Shown: positions 1 to 8,466 of the stretch, piece by piece
How the letters are laid out: each line of letters starts with the position of its first letter
Numbering within the stretch: position 1 is the first letter of the stretch
Source of the DNA: Serratia sp. Ag1
GTDB taxonomy: Bacteria; Pseudomonadota; Gammaproteobacteria; Enterobacterales; Enterobacteriaceae
Assembly (NCBI RefSeq): GCF_000743355.1
Contig: NZ_JQEI01000023.1
Span: forward strand, 186,001-250,000
Direction: 5' to 3'
Length of the DNA stretch: 64,000 nt
Program-made: the position numbers and the translations under genes
Notes under the pieces: model-generated
Seen by the model: the letters and a program-made list of their open reading frames with translations, nothing else
The model's database searches: none
What the model was told of the DNA's origin: nothing

Positions 1-12
1 GAGTTTTCGATT

Positions 13-510
13 ATGTCAGGGCCACCGAAAACCCCTACCCACCTACGTTTGGTCAGGGGTAACCCATCGAAGCGGGCCATAAATAAAAATGAGCCCAACC
101 CCCCGTCAGGGGTACCCCCAACTCCCAAGCATTTTGATAAGCAGGGGAAGTATTGGTTTAAGCGCATGGCCGAGGAACTTGACGCACTTGGCGTCATGTC
201 TCAGCTCGATGCGCGAGCACTTGAATTACTGGTGGAAGCCTATACCGAGTATCGGCACCACTGCGACACCCTGGAACGCGAGGGCTACACCTACGCCGTG
301 TATAGCGACAGTGATAGCGATGAAGATCAAGAGCGTGAAATCCGCATGATCAAGCCTCACCCGGCGGCCATGATGAAGGCTGATGCCTGGAAGCGTATCC
401 GCGCCATGTTGGCTGAGTTCGGTATGACACCGGCCAGCCGTTCGAAAGTTAATGCCAGCGGCCCCGATGCGGATGATCCGTTGGCTGAATTCCTGAAAGC
501 GAGAGATTAA
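13..510 (+). CDS. Phage terminase small subunit, P27 family
   Basis: The product is the DNA-recognition subunit of the packaging motor; in phages with HK97-type heads it selects the viral DNA and hands it to the large subunit. The 165-residue protein has the P27-family look: a basic Pro-rich N-terminus (GPPKTPTHLRLVRGNP), a helical middle part, and a C-terminal helix ending in DDPLAEFLKARD. It is followed directly by the large subunit, with the TAA stop overlapping the next ATG by one base. The window begins 12 bases before the start, so any cos site and upstream genes cannot be seen. The family call is from sequence style and gene order. Confidence 0.88.
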   Translation: MSGPPKTPTHLRLVRGNPSKRAINKNEPNPPSGVPPTPKHFDKQGKYWFKRMAEELDALGVMSQLDARALELLVEAYTEYRHHCDTLEREGYTYAVYSDSDSDEDQEREIRMIKPHPAAMMKADAWKRIRAMLAEFGMTPASRSKVNASGPDADDPLAEFLKARD

Positions 511-2258
511 TGGCTAAAGTTGCCGATGGTATTCGCTACGCCGAGCGCGTCGTGGCGGGGGAGATTGTTGCTTGTGATCTGGTCAGGCTGGCGTGCCAGC
601 GTTTTCTTAACGATCTGAAACACGGGCCCGATCGCGGGATCACGTTCAGCGAGGCCAGAGCACAACACATTCTGAATTTCTATAAGTTCATACCGCACGT
701 TAAAGGTGCGCTGGCTGGCCAGCCGATCGAGTTGATGGACTGGCACATTTTTATCCTGATCAATATCTTCGGTTTCATCATCCCGCTGGTGGATGAGAAC
801 ACCGGAGAAGTGGTGCTGCGTAATGATGGCAGTGGCCGCCCGGTGATGGTTCGTCGGTTCCGCACCGCTTACAACGAAGTGGCCCGTAAAAACGCTAAAT
901 CAACATTGTCCTCCGGCGTCGGGTTGTACATGACCGGGGCAGATAGTGAAGGTGGGGCCGAGGTGTATTCGGCGGCCACAACTCGCGACCAGGCGCGGAT
1001 TGTGTTTGAAGATGCCAAGAGCATGGTTAAGCAGGCCAAGCCAACACTGGGCAGGCTGTTCGAGTTCAACAAGCTGGCGATCTATCAGGAGCAAACTTCG
1101 TCACGCTTTGGGCCACTGTCCAGTGATGCCAATAACCTCGACGGCCTGAACATTCACTGCGCTATCGTTGATGAGCTCCATGCCCACAAAACCCGTGACG
1201 TTTGGGACGTGCTGGAAACAGCAACCGGCGCGCGCTTGCAGTCCCTGCTGTTTGGCATCACAACAGCGGGCTTCAACAAAGAGGGCATCTGTTACGAGCT
1301 GCGCGACTATGCGATCAAGGTTCTGCAGGGGGCGAAAACCGGCCAGTTTGAGGACGATACCTTTTTCGCCATCATCTTCACCCTGGACAAAGAAGACGAT
1401 CCCTTTGATGAAACGGTCTGGCAGAAGGCCAATCCGGGCCTGGGGATCTGCAAGCGCTGGGATGATTTGCGCCGCCTGGCGAAGAAGGCGCGTGAGCAGG
1501 TTTCAGCCCGGCATAACTTCTTCACCAAACACATGAACCTGTGGGTTACCGCAGAGTCGGCGTGGATGGATATGTTGAAGTGGGGCAAGTGTGAATACAT
1601 TGCGCCGCAACATGAGCTGAAGACCTATCCGTGCTGGGCGGGTGTTGACCTGTCCAACAAGATTGATATTTGCGCCGCCATCAAGATTTGGCAAGCCAAT
1701 AATGGGCATGTGCATGCTGACTTTAAATTCTGGTTACCGGAAGGGCGACTGGAGCGCTGCTCCCGCCAGCAGGCTGAGCTGTACCGCAAATGGGCGGAGC
1801 AAGACAAGCTGATCCTGACCGATGGCGATGTTATCGATCACGCGCAGATCAAAGAGGAATTACAGCAATGGGTGGCCGGTGAAAGCCTACGTGAAATCGG
1901 TTTTGACCCCTGGAGTGCCACCCAGTTTAGTCTGGCGCTGGCGGAAGAAGGGTTGCCGCTGGTTGAGGTACCGCAAACGGTGCGTAACTTCTCCGAGGCC
2001 ATGAAGGAGGTTGAAGCGCTGGTTTACGGCGGCCGCTTCCATCATAGCAACCACCCGGTAATGAACTGGATGATGAGCAATGTCACGGTCAAGCCGGATA
2101 AGAACGACAACATTTTCCCGAACAAATCCACACCTGAAGCCAAGATTGACGGCCCAACGGCGCTGTTTACGGGGATGAGCCGGTTGTTGGTTAACGGTGG
2201 TAGCGATAGTGATTTCCTTTCCAACCTTGATCCAGATGAAGAACTTTTAACCCTATGA
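510..2258 (+). CDS. Phage terminase large subunit
   Basis: This is the ATPase/nuclease of the DNA packaging motor, which pumps DNA through the portal and cuts concatemers. At 582 residues it has the usual length. A deviant Walker A (ARKNAKST, near residues 125-132) and a Walker B (AIVDELHAH, near residues 218-226) mark the N-terminal ATPase half. Acidic residues typical of the RNase H-like nuclease lie further on (for example GVDLSNKID near residue 380, and the C-terminal part around TPEAKIDGPTALF). The stop TGA overlaps the ATG of the next small gene. The pairing with a P27 small subunit and an HK97-type portal suggests cos-type packaging; that is inference from family. Confidence 0.95.
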   Translation: MAKVADGIRYAERVVAGEIVACDLVRLACQRFLNDLKHGPDRGITFSEARAQHILNFYKFIPHVKGALAGQPIELMDWHIFILINIFGFIIPLVDENTGEVVLRNDGSGRPVMVRRFRTAYNEVARKNAKSTLSSGVGLYMTGADSEGGAEVYSAATTRDQARIVFEDAKSMVKQAKPTLGRLFEFNKLAIYQEQTSSRFGPLSSDANNLDGLNIHCAIVDELHAHKTRDVWDVLETATGARLQSLLFGITTAGFNKEGICYELRDYAIKVLQGAKTGQFEDDTFFAIIFTLDKEDDPFDETVWQKANPGLGICKRWDDLRRLAKKAREQVSARHNFFTKHMNLWVTAESAWMDMLKWGKCEYIAPQHELKTYPCWAGVDLSNKIDICAAIKIWQANNGHVHADFKFWLPEGRLERCSRQQAELYRKWAEQDKLILTDGDVIDHAQIKEELQQWVAGESLREIGFDPWSATQFSLALAEEGLPLVEVPQTVRNFSEAMKEVEALVYGGRFHHSNHPVMNWMMSNVTVKPDKNDNIFPNKSTPEAKIDGPTALFTGMSRLLVNGGSDSDFLSNLDPDEELLTL

Positions 2259-2416
2259 AATCATTCATTATTGACCTTTGCGGGTTGGCCGGTTTCGGCC
2301 TGCTCGTGGCAGGGATTTACCTGCAATACGGTACCGCGATCGCGTTAATGGTGGGTGGTGGCTCAATGCTGGCGTTCGCGTTGGCAGCGGCCAGGAGGAG
2401 TAAACGTGCTACTTGA
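2255..2416 (+). CDS. Small phage membrane protein between terminase and portal
   Basis: A 53-codon frame starts on an ATG that overlaps the terminase stop (ATGA) and ends just inside the portal gene, so it is probably translationally coupled to both. The peptide begins MKSFIIDLCGLAGFG, has two hydrophobic stretches (roughly residues 4-22 and 28-46) and a basic C-terminal tail (ARRSKRAT). Small hydrophobic proteins at this exact place are common in HK97-like head modules. No function is known to me. The packing of start and stop codons and the hydrophobic pattern support a real gene. Confidence 0.6.
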   Translation: MKSFIIDLCGLAGFGLLVAGIYLQYGTAIALMVGGGSMLAFALAAARRSKRAT

Positions 2417-3626
2417 TGCCATTTTCCGTAGTGAGTCGCTGGAGAATCCTGCCAACCCGATCACTGGCGATAGTCTTGATTTAGGGTTTCGGGCGGGTGA
2501 CGTGTTTGTCAGCCCGGAAACCTCCATGAAACTGGCGGCGGTCTACGCCTGTATTTACGTGCTGTCATCCACGATCGCACAAATGCCGCTGCATGTAATG
2601 CGCAAGACCGGCGAAAAAGTGGAGCAGGGCAGAGATCATCCAGTTTTTTACCTGGTGCATGATGAGCCTAACGTGTGGCAGACCAGCTACAAGTGGCGTG
2701 AGTTGAAAGAGCGTCATGTTCTTGGCTGGGGCAATGGCTACACCAAAATTGTTCGCTCTCAGCGCGGTGAGGTTACTGCGCTAGAGGCCTGCATGCCGTG
2801 GGAAACCACGCTACTCAATACCGGCGGTCGGTACACTTACGGGGTTTACAACGAGGAGGGCAGCTTTGCGATTAACCCCCACGATATGATCCACATCCGG
2901 GCGCTGGGCAATAACCAGAAAATGGGGCTGAGCCCCATCTTGCAGCATGCTGAAACTATCGGTATGGGGATGAGTGGGCAGCAATACACCAGTAATTTTT
3001 TTGGTGGTAATGCACGGCCAGCGGGGATCGTGTCTGTTAAATCTTCATTGAATGCAGAATCGTGGTCACGGCTCAAGGAAATGTGGCAAAAGGCCACGCA
3101 GGCGCTACGGAGCCAGGAAAATAAAACGCTGCTGCTTCCCGCTGATTTAGATTACAAGGCGCTGACGGTTTCGCCGGTTGACGCTCAGCTTATTGATCTG
3201 ATGAAGCTGAATCGGTCGCAGATTGCCGGGATCTTCAATATTCCTGCGCACATGATCAACGATCTGGAAAAGGCAACATTCTCCAACATCACCCAGCAAT
3301 CCATCCAGTTTGTACGCCATACAGTGATGCCGTGGATCGTGAACTGGGAGCAGGAACTTAACCGCCGTTTGTTCACCACCGCCGAGCGTGCGGCAGGGTA
3401 TTACGTCCGTTTTAACCTGGCTGGACTGCTGCGCGGCACACCGCAAGAGCGCGCCCAGTTCTATCATTTTGCAATCACCGATGGCTGGATGAGTCGAAAC
3501 GAGGCTCGCGCCTTTGAGGACATGAACCCGGTTGATGGCCTGGATGAAATGCTGGTCAGCGTCAATGCGGCCAATCCCGCCAAAGACATTACCGATTTAA
3601 ACAAAGAGGACAAACCCAATGAGTGA
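2406..3626 (+). CDS. Phage portal protein, HK97 family
   Basis: This is the ring through which DNA enters and leaves the capsid. The frame is open further upstream, but the best start is GTG at 2406: a strong AGGAGG lies seven bases before it, and the protein then begins VLLDAIFRSE, giving 406 residues, the normal HK97-portal length. Typical stretches are MKLAAVYACIYVLSSTIAQ near the N-terminus, the middle GLSPILQHAETIGMG, and FSNITQQSIQFVRHTVMPW in the C-terminal third. Its end overlaps the protease start by eight bases, as in other head operons of this type. Confidence 0.95.
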   Translation: MLLDAIFRSESLENPANPITGDSLDLGFRAGDVFVSPETSMKLAAVYACIYVLSSTIAQMPLHVMRKTGEKVEQGRDHPVFYLVHDEPNVWQTSYKWRELKERHVLGWGNGYTKIVRSQRGEVTALEACMPWETTLLNTGGRYTYGVYNEEGSFAINPHDMIHIRALGNNQKMGLSPILQHAETIGMGMSGQQYTSNFFGGNARPAGIVSVKSSLNAESWSRLKEMWQKATQALRSQENKTLLLPADLDYKALTVSPVDAQLIDLMKLNRSQIAGIFNIPAHMINDLEKATFSNITQQSIQFVRHTVMPWIVNWEQELNRRLFTTAERAAGYYVRFNLAGLLRGTPQERAQFYHFAITDGWMSRNEARAFEDMNPVDGLDEMLVSVNAANPAKDITDLNKEDKPNE

Positions 3627-4218
3627 CAGAGAAACACGCTGTTACGGTGGAGAGGTGCGCGCCCAGCAGGAGGAAAACCAGCCTACGCACATTATCGGCT
3701 ATGGCTCGGTGTTCGACAGTCGTTCGGAGGTGCTGTGGGGCTTTCGCGAAATCATCAAGCCCGGCGCTTTCGATGATGTGCTGAAGGATGACGTTCGCGG
3801 CCTGTTCAACCACGATGCCAACTACATTCTTGGTCGTAGCTCTGCTGGCACTCTGTCGTTATCTGTTGATGTGCGGGGGCTGCAATACAACATCGTGGCA
3901 CCAGAAACCCAGACCATCCGCGACCTGGTGATCAGCCCTATGCAGCGTGGCGATATCAATCAATCTTCCTTTTCCTTCCGTGTCGCCCGTGATGGCGAGG
4001 ACTGGTATCAGGATGAGCAAGGGGTGGTGATCCGCGAGATCACCAAGGTTTCACGCCTGTTTGACGTAAGCCCGGTGACCTACCCCGCCTATCAAGAGGC
4101 GGATTCAGCCGTCAGATCCATGAAAGCCTGGCAGGAAGCGCGTGACAGTGGCGCGTTGCAGAAAGCCATTAACCAACGAATGGCGCGCGAGCGCCTGCTG
4201 ACTTTACTCAATGTGTAA
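3619..4218 (+). CDS. Prohead protease, HK97 family (U35)
   Basis: This serine protease digests the scaffold part of the capsid protein during head maturation. The 199-residue product carries the family features: N-terminal GYGSVFDSRSEV, the histidine in GLFNHDANYILGRS, the serine region NQSSFSFRVA, and RLFDVSPVTYPAY near the end of the core. These probably supply the catalytic His and Ser, judged by family likeness. It sits between portal and capsid genes as expected. Its start lies inside the end of the portal gene, which suggests coupled translation. Confidence 0.93.
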   Translation: MSDRETRCYGGEVRAQQEENQPTHIIGYGSVFDSRSEVLWGFREIIKPGAFDDVLKDDVRGLFNHDANYILGRSSAGTLSLSVDVRGLQYNIVAPETQTIRDLVISPMQRGDINQSSFSFRVARDGEDWYQDEQGVVIREITKVSRLFDVSPVTYPAYQEADSAVRSMKAWQEARDSGALQKAINQRMARERLLTLLNV

Positions 4219-4227
4219 GGAATGACC

Positions 4228-5454
4228 ATGCCTACTATTATCAAGTTGCACGAACTGAAGCAAAAACGTAACACCATCGCCACCGACATGCGCGCTTTGA
4301 ATGAAAAGATTGGTGATAACGCCTGGACGGAGGAGCAGCGCACCGAGTGGAACAAGGCCAAGGATGAGCTGACCAAGCTGGATGAGCAGATCACCCGCGA
4401 AGAGGAGCTGCGCGCACTGGATCAGCGTTTTGTTGATGATAATCAAGATGAGCAGCGCCAGCAGTTGGGCAAAGACAAACCGGAGCACCAGCAACAGGAG
4501 CGCCGTGCTGCTGCATTCGATAAATTCTTGCGTCAGGGGCTGGGTGAGTTGAGTGCAGAAGAGCGCGCCGCTCTGCGTGAGCTCCGTGCTCAAGGCACCA
4601 CGCCGGATGAAAAAGGCGGTTATACCGTACCCACTCAAATGCTGGCAAAAATCGTTGATGCGATGAAGGCTTATGGCGGTATCGCCAGTGTGGCACAAGT
4701 CCTGAACTCATCCAACGGGCAGGATATCACCTGGTCAACCTCTGACGGCACGGCAGAAGAAGGCGAGCTGCTGGGCGAGAATACCGCTGCATCCGAGCAG
4801 GATGTGGAATTCGGTACCGCGATCCTGGGTGCGAAAAAGCTCAGTTCCAAAATTATCCGGGTTTCCAATGAATTGCTGCAGGATAGCGGGGTGGATATCG
4901 AGGCCTATTTGGCAGGCCGGATTGCTCAGCGCATTGGCCGCGGCGAAGCCAAATACATTGTTAAAGGCACCGGCACCGGCTCTCCAGTACAGCCGAAAGG
5001 GCTCGAAGTCTCTGTTACCGGTACGGTGGCGGCCAAGGCGCTCACGCTGGATTGGACGGATGTGAATACCCTTAAACACAGCATTGATCCGGCCTACCGT
5101 AACGGACCCAAGTTCCGCCTTGCGTTTAATGACTCCACGCTGAAAATGCTTTCTGAGCTGGTGGACGGTAACAAGCGCCCCCTGTGGTTGCCGGATATTG
5201 TCGGTGTAGTACCCGCTTCGGTGTTGGGTATGCAGTACGTTATCGATCAGGCGATCGACAGTATGGCGACGGGTAAGAAGTTTATTTACTGCGGCGACTT
5301 CGATCGCTTCATTTTGCGCCGTATCACCTATATGACGCTGAAGCGCCTGGTTGAACGTTATGCCGAGTTCGATCAGACCGCGTTCCTGGCCTTCCATCGT
5401 TTCGATTGCGTACTGGAGGATACCGCGGCTATCAAGGCGCTGACCGGCAAATAA
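4228..5454 (+). CDS. Major capsid protein, HK97 gp5 family
   Basis: The product is the shell subunit. I place the start at ATG 4228 (MPTIIKLHEL) because AAGGA lies six bases upstream; an in-frame ATG at 4222 has no such spacing. The first 100-130 residues are charged, helical and probably coiled-coil, like the HK97 delta domain that acts as built-in scaffold and is cut off by the preceding protease. The HK97 fold follows (GGYTVPTQMLAKIVDAM, then NELLQDSGVDIEAYL and the C-terminal FDCVLEDTAAIKALTGK). No separate scaffold gene is present, which agrees with a fused delta domain. A terminator hairpin follows the gene. Confidence 0.95.
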   Translation: MPTIIKLHELKQKRNTIATDMRALNEKIGDNAWTEEQRTEWNKAKDELTKLDEQITREEELRALDQRFVDDNQDEQRQQLGKDKPEHQQQERRAAAFDKFLRQGLGELSAEERAALRELRAQGTTPDEKGGYTVPTQMLAKIVDAMKAYGGIASVAQVLNSSNGQDITWSTSDGTAEEGELLGENTAASEQDVEFGTAILGAKKLSSKIIRVSNELLQDSGVDIEAYLAGRIAQRIGRGEAKYIVKGTGTGSPVQPKGLEVSVTGTVAAKALTLDWTDVNTLKHSIDPAYRNGPKFRLAFNDSTLKMLSELVDGNKRPLWLPDIVGVVPASVLGMQYVIDQAIDSMATGKKFIYCGDFDRFILRRITYMTLKRLVERYAEFDQTAFLAFHRFDCVLEDTAAIKALTGK

Positions 5455-5476
5455 TCGTTATTCCGTGCATCCCTGC

Positions 5477-5496
5477 ACCGCTTCGGCGGTTTTTTT
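5477..5496 (+). terminator. Intrinsic terminator after the capsid gene
   Basis: CCGC, a TTCG loop and GCGG are followed by a run of seven T. The placement right after the capsid gene suggests it lowers transcription into the connector and tail genes unless an antiterminator is active. Confidence 0.75.
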
Positions 5497-5539
5497 GTGC
5501 CTGCGATCTGGTAACGGGTTGCGGGCATAAGGAGTAAAA

Positions 5540-5860
5540 ATGGTACCAACATTAGAAGAGCTGCGGTTGCAATGTCGTATAGATCATGAAGATCCAGACG
5601 ACGATAAACTCCTGACTATTTATGCCAAAGCTGCCCGAAAAAAAATCGAAAACTTTACCAATAGAAAGTTATACGACACAGCGGTGCCGGGTGATGATGC
5701 GATTGGTTTGTTGGTTGACGATGATATCAAGCTGGCCGTGATGTTACTTGTTGGGTTCTGGTATGAAAACCGCGAGACGGTGAATATTGGCAACATCTCT
5801 ACGGTATTGCCATACACCTTTGAAGCTCTGGTGGAGCCATACCGATTTATTCCGTTGTAG
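5540..5860 (+). CDS. Phage head-tail connector, gp6-like
   Basis: This 106-residue protein of the HK97 gp6-like connector family forms the ring below the portal. It starts MVPTLEELRLQCRID and contains the family-typical LLTIYAKAARKKIENFTNR helix. The acidic DEDPDDDK-like segment and the C-terminal VEPYRFIPL also fit. A good AAGGAG lies six bases before the ATG. It is the first gene after the capsid terminator and is followed by the other connector genes in standard order. Confidence 0.85.
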   Translation: MVPTLEELRLQCRIDHEDPDDDKLLTIYAKAARKKIENFTNRKLYDTAVPGDDAIGLLVDDDIKLAVMLLVGFWYENRETVNIGNISTVLPYTFEALVEPYRFIPL

Positions 5861-5869
5861 GGAGGACGC

Positions 5870-6208
5870 ATGCAAGCAGGCAGATTACGTCACCGCGTCA
5901 CCATTCAAAACTTTGTCACGGTGGAGCTACCCTCCGGCACAGAGATTGAAGAGTGGCAGGACGGAAAAACCGTATGGGCTGAAACCACTGGTATTAGCGG
6001 ACGTGAGTTGGTGGCATCCGCAGCAGAAAAAGCAGAGGCAACCATTCGCGTTTGGATGCGCTACCGCACAGACGTTACAGCATCTTCCCGGCTCTTGTGC
6101 CTCACCGGCCCGTTTCGTGGCTCTATTTTGGAAATTACCGGCCCACCGATTCCCGATACCAAGGGAACCCGGCTGGAGATCCTTTGTAAAAGCGGGGTGA
6201 AAACATGA
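5870..6208 (+). CDS. Phage head closure / head-tail adaptor protein
   Basis: The 112-residue product resembles the SPP1 gp16-like adaptor family, which closes the head and links it to the tail. Recognisable parts are the N-terminal MQAGRLRHRVTIQ, the central WAETTGISGRELVASAAEKAE and the C-terminal KGTRLEILCKSGVKT. A GGAGG ribosome site precedes the ATG. Its end overlaps the next gene by four bases (ATGA), consistent with a translationally coupled connector block. Confidence 0.85.
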   Translation: MQAGRLRHRVTIQNFVTVELPSGTEIEEWQDGKTVWAETTGISGRELVASAAEKAEATIRVWMRYRTDVTASSRLLCLTGPFRGSILEITGPPIPDTKGTRLEILCKSGVKT

Positions 6209-6621
6209 TCGATACCAAGCTGGATTTTTCCGGGTTACTCGATATCTCCAAGGAGCTGGAGGTATTGAGCAAGGCCGAAAGCCGCAATGTACTGCGGCAG
6301 GCAACGCGGGCGGCGGCCACGGTATTTCGCGATGAGGCCCGGGAGCTTGCGCCAGAGGATACAGGCAAGCTGAAGCGCAACATCGTTGTGATTAACCAGC
6401 GCGCCAGTGATGGCGGCGCGGTCGCAGGCGTCCATGTTCGCAGTGCGGGCAAGGCAGAAAACCGCAACAACTCCTTCTACTGGCGCTTTGTTGAGCTGGG
6501 TACATCGCAGATGCCCGCCGTCCCATTCATTCGCCCGGCGTTCGACGCTCGGCAGGATGATGCAGCGGCAGCGGCGTTCGCGAAAGCCAACGAAGCGATC
6601 GACAAGGTGCTATCAAAATGA
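6205..6621 (+). CDS. HK97 gp10-like minor head-tail protein
   Basis: A 138-residue protein with the HK97-gp10 family pattern: a helix rich in Lys and Ala (VLRQATRAAATVFRDEA) followed by LAPEDTGKLKRNI, then a beta region (FYWRFVELGTSQMPAVPFIRPAF) that is the hallmark of the family. It is thought to act in joining tail to head. The overlap of start and stop codons with both neighbours shows it belongs to one tightly coupled group. Confidence 0.88.
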   Translation: MIDTKLDFSGLLDISKELEVLSKAESRNVLRQATRAAATVFRDEARELAPEDTGKLKRNIVVINQRASDGGAVAGVHVRSAGKAENRNNSFYWRFVELGTSQMPAVPFIRPAFDARQDDAAAAAFAKANEAIDKVLSK

Positions 6622-6965
6622 CCGAGGCCGATCTCAATCCGCTGTTAAAACCGTTGGTCGGCGGGCAGGCTTACCCTTATGTTGTCAAGCTGACCCCGGA
6701 GGGAATGCCAGCAGTAAAACCACCGTGGATCGTCTACACGGTGCACGATGAAAACCGTGCCGATGTGTTTTGCGGTACCGCAGAAACCGCCTACCTGGCA
6801 CAGATCGACGTGTATGCCAGCAGCATTGACCAGGCCAAAGAACTCCGAGCCAAAGCCGAGCAGGCGATCGCCATCTTGGCCCCGGCAGAAATCCATCTGT
6901 TCAGCGGCCATGAACCCGATACCGGCCTTTTCCGCGCCTCGCTTGAATTCAAAGTGTGGCAATGA
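6618..6965 (+). CDS. Phage tail terminator / completion protein (DUF3168)
   Basis: The 115-residue product fits the DUF3168 family (gp17/gpU-like tail completion proteins). It begins with a short helix (EADLNPLLKPLVGG), then PWIVYTVHDE, AQIDVYASSIDQAKELRAKAEQAI and FRASLEFKVWQ, the usual ending. It stands last in the connector block and immediately before the tail tube gene, with an intrinsic terminator between. Role by family and position: stops tail tube growth and joins tail to head. Confidence 0.85.
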   Translation: MTEADLNPLLKPLVGGQAYPYVVKLTPEGMPAVKPPWIVYTVHDENRADVFCGTAETAYLAQIDVYASSIDQAKELRAKAEQAIAILAPAEIHLFSGHEPDTGLFRASLEFKVWQ

Positions 6966-6986
6966 CCTTTAACCCATCTTGATCCC

Positions 6987-7009
6987 AACCCGCCGCGTGC
7001 GGGTTTTTT
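6987..7009 (+). terminator. Intrinsic terminator before the tail tube gene
   Basis: AACCCGC and GCGGGTT pair around a five-base loop and run into a row of six T. It separates the connector block from the tail block. Confidence 0.75.
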
Positions 7010-7027
7010 AATGTCTGGAGAAAATTC

Positions 7028-7726
7028 ATGACAAGCAAGTTCGAAAAAACACAAGGCACGGTGGTGAGCATTTCCGCTACCGAAGCCAGCGAGGCCAACC
7101 CGGCAGGCATTACCTGGCTTTCCACATCTTGCTCGGCCAGAGAGCTTAGCTATACGGGCGGCCAGAAGGACGATATCGATGTGACCACCCTGTGCTCCAC
7201 CGAAAAGGAAATGACCAACGGGCTCTCTGCGCCATCTGAAATGACCATTAACAAAAACTGGAGCGCCTACGACGACGCTCAAGATTCACTGATGGCTGCC
7301 TACGAAACGGACACCCGCCGCGCCGTCCGTGTGATCTTCCCGTCTGGTAACGGGTTCGCTTATCTTGCAGAGGTGCGCCAGAACAGTTGGAGCGCTGCCA
7401 CATCTGGCGTGGTTTCAGCATCGTTCACGCTGCGCATCATCGGCAAACCCATCAGAATCTTTGCAGTGACAATCCCGGTAACCGGCGTGCTGCTGGATAA
7501 GACAACGCTCTCTGTGAAACTTGGCGAGAGCTTCACTCTGACACCAACGATTGCCCCTGCATCTGCCACCAATCGCGCCGTAACTTGGACGTCTTCAACA
7601 CCAGGGAATGTAATGATTGCAGCCTCTGGCAGTGGCGTTGGCCTTGCGGTAGGCACCTCAACAATCACAGTTAAGACCACGGACGGCGCAAAAACCGCTA
7701 CGTGCGTCGTGACTGTCACAGCGTAA
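7028..7726 (+). CDS. Phage major tail (tube) protein with Ig-like C-terminal domain
   Basis: The 232-residue product is the tube subunit of a long non-contractile tail, similar to lambda gpV. Residues 1 to about 140 are the tube domain (GGQKDDIDVTTLCSTEKE, FTLRIIGKPI). Residues from about 148 onward (VTGVLLDKTTLSVKLGES ... ATCVVTVTA) are a bacterial Ig-like domain of the Big_2 type that would stick out from the tube, as in lambda. It is followed by the tail assembly chaperones. The start has a usable ribosome site and lies after a terminator. Confidence 0.9.
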   Translation: MTSKFEKTQGTVVSISATEASEANPAGITWLSTSCSARELSYTGGQKDDIDVTTLCSTEKEMTNGLSAPSEMTINKNWSAYDDAQDSLMAAYETDTRRAVRVIFPSGNGFAYLAEVRQNSWSAATSGVVSASFTLRIIGKPIRIFAVTIPVTGVLLDKTTLSVKLGESFTLTPTIAPASATNRAVTWTSSTPGNVMIAASGSGVGLAVGTSTITVKTTDGAKTATCVVTVTA

Positions 7727-7738
7727 GGAACATAACCC

Positions 7739-8149
7739 ATGGCAGGAAAAAAACTGACTCTGAAGGCGCTGGCCTCGGCCCCAATGGCGGGATTTCGCAC
7801 CAAAACCGTCATAGTTGAGGAATGGGAAGGGACAACAGTGGTATTGCGAGAGCCATCCGGCGCGGCGTGGGTTGAGTGGCGGCAAATTATCACCCCGCCC
7901 GAGGGGCAAGCTCCTGGGGAGTTGAGCGCCGCGATGACCGCTCGGCGCAACGTTGATGCTGATGTTGTGCTGTTCATTGATGCGTTGCTTGATGAAAACG
8001 GGGAGCATGTTTTTACCGCGGATGACAAGGAGCTGGTTGCGGGAATTTACGGGCCAATCCATGCACGCTTACTAAAGCAGGCGCTTGATCTGAGTACCAC
8101 CCCGGCAGATGCCGAAAAAAAGTCCAAGAGCCTGAAACTCAATTCCTGA
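7739..8149 (+). CDS. Tail assembly chaperone G-like
   Basis: The 136-residue product sits between tail tube and tape measure, the place of lambda gene G, and looks like a minor tail protein G (acidic, helical; middle part MTARRNVDADVVLFIDALLDE). Tail chaperones of this kind bind the tape measure protein before tube assembly. A slippery heptamer A AAA AAG lies in frame near its end, and the downstream frame is open in -1, so a longer G-T fusion of about 230 residues is expected. AAGGA lies before the ATG. Confidence 0.85.
   Translation: MAGKKLTLKALASAPMAGFRTKTVIVEEWEGTTVVLREPSGAAWVEWRQIITPPEGQAPGELSAAMTARRNVDADVVLFIDALLDENGEHVFTADDKELVAGIYGPIHARLLKQALDLSTTPADAEKKSKSLKLNS
8116..8122 (+). promoter_or_regulatory. 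Programmed -1 frameshift site (A AAA AAG)
   Basis: In the reading frame of the G-like gene the codons GAA AAA AAG contain the heptamer A AAA AAG, the same as the well-known E. coli dnaX slippery site. After a -1 slip the frame is open through the G stop (TGA 8147-8149) and joins the T-like frame without a stop. This gives a fusion of about 230 residues. In lambda the matching G/GT shift is essential for tail assembly. A small GGCG/CGCC hairpin lies downstream but was not shown to matter. Confidence 0.85.
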
Positions 8150-8430
8150 TGAAGTTGGCGCTTCGCCTGGGTAAAACCCTGGGCGAGTTGCGCCAATCGA
8201 TGAGCATTAGCGAATTACGTTTGTGGATGGCCTTTGACCGGATAAACCCGATCGGTGACGAGCGTAATGATTACCACGCCGCGCAAATCACCGCCGCAGT
8301 CTACAACTCCCAGCGTACAAAAGACCCGTTGTCTATTTCTGATGTGCTGCTGCGTTGGAATGCCACGACAGATACAGGGGAAGAAGATGCATCAGAACTT
8401 GAGGCATTTCTGGGGAATCTGGCTGATTAA
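8149..8430 (+). CDS. T-like part of the G-T tail assembly chaperone
   Basis: This frame encodes the lambda T-like extension (LGKTLGELRQSMSISELRLW...). It is probably made mainly as the C-terminal part of a G-T fusion by the -1 shift at 8116-8122; an ATG at 8149 overlaps the G stop (ATGA) but has no convincing ribosome site. Coordinates given are of the stand-alone frame; the fused frame is open from 8122. Lambda GT bridges the tape measure and the tube subunits, and this should do the same. Confidence 0.8.
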   Translation: MKLALRLGKTLGELRQSMSISELRLWMAFDRINPIGDERNDYHAAQITAAVYNSQRTKDPLSISDVLLRWNATTDTGEEDASELEAFLGNLAD

Positions 8431-8432
8431 CA

Positions 8433-8455
8433 CCCGCTCATGCAGCGGGCTTTTT
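8433..8455 (+). terminator. Intrinsic terminator before the tape measure gene
   Basis: CCCGCT and AGCGGG pair around CATGC and are followed, after one C, by five T. It lies between the G-T chaperone and the tape measure gene. Confidence 0.65.
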
Positions 8456-8466
8456 ATGGGTGATAT

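Noticed and set aside
4735..5397. 220-codon open frame on the minus strand across the capsid gene.
   Set aside because: Shadow of the major capsid gene, which has clear family features on the plus strand.
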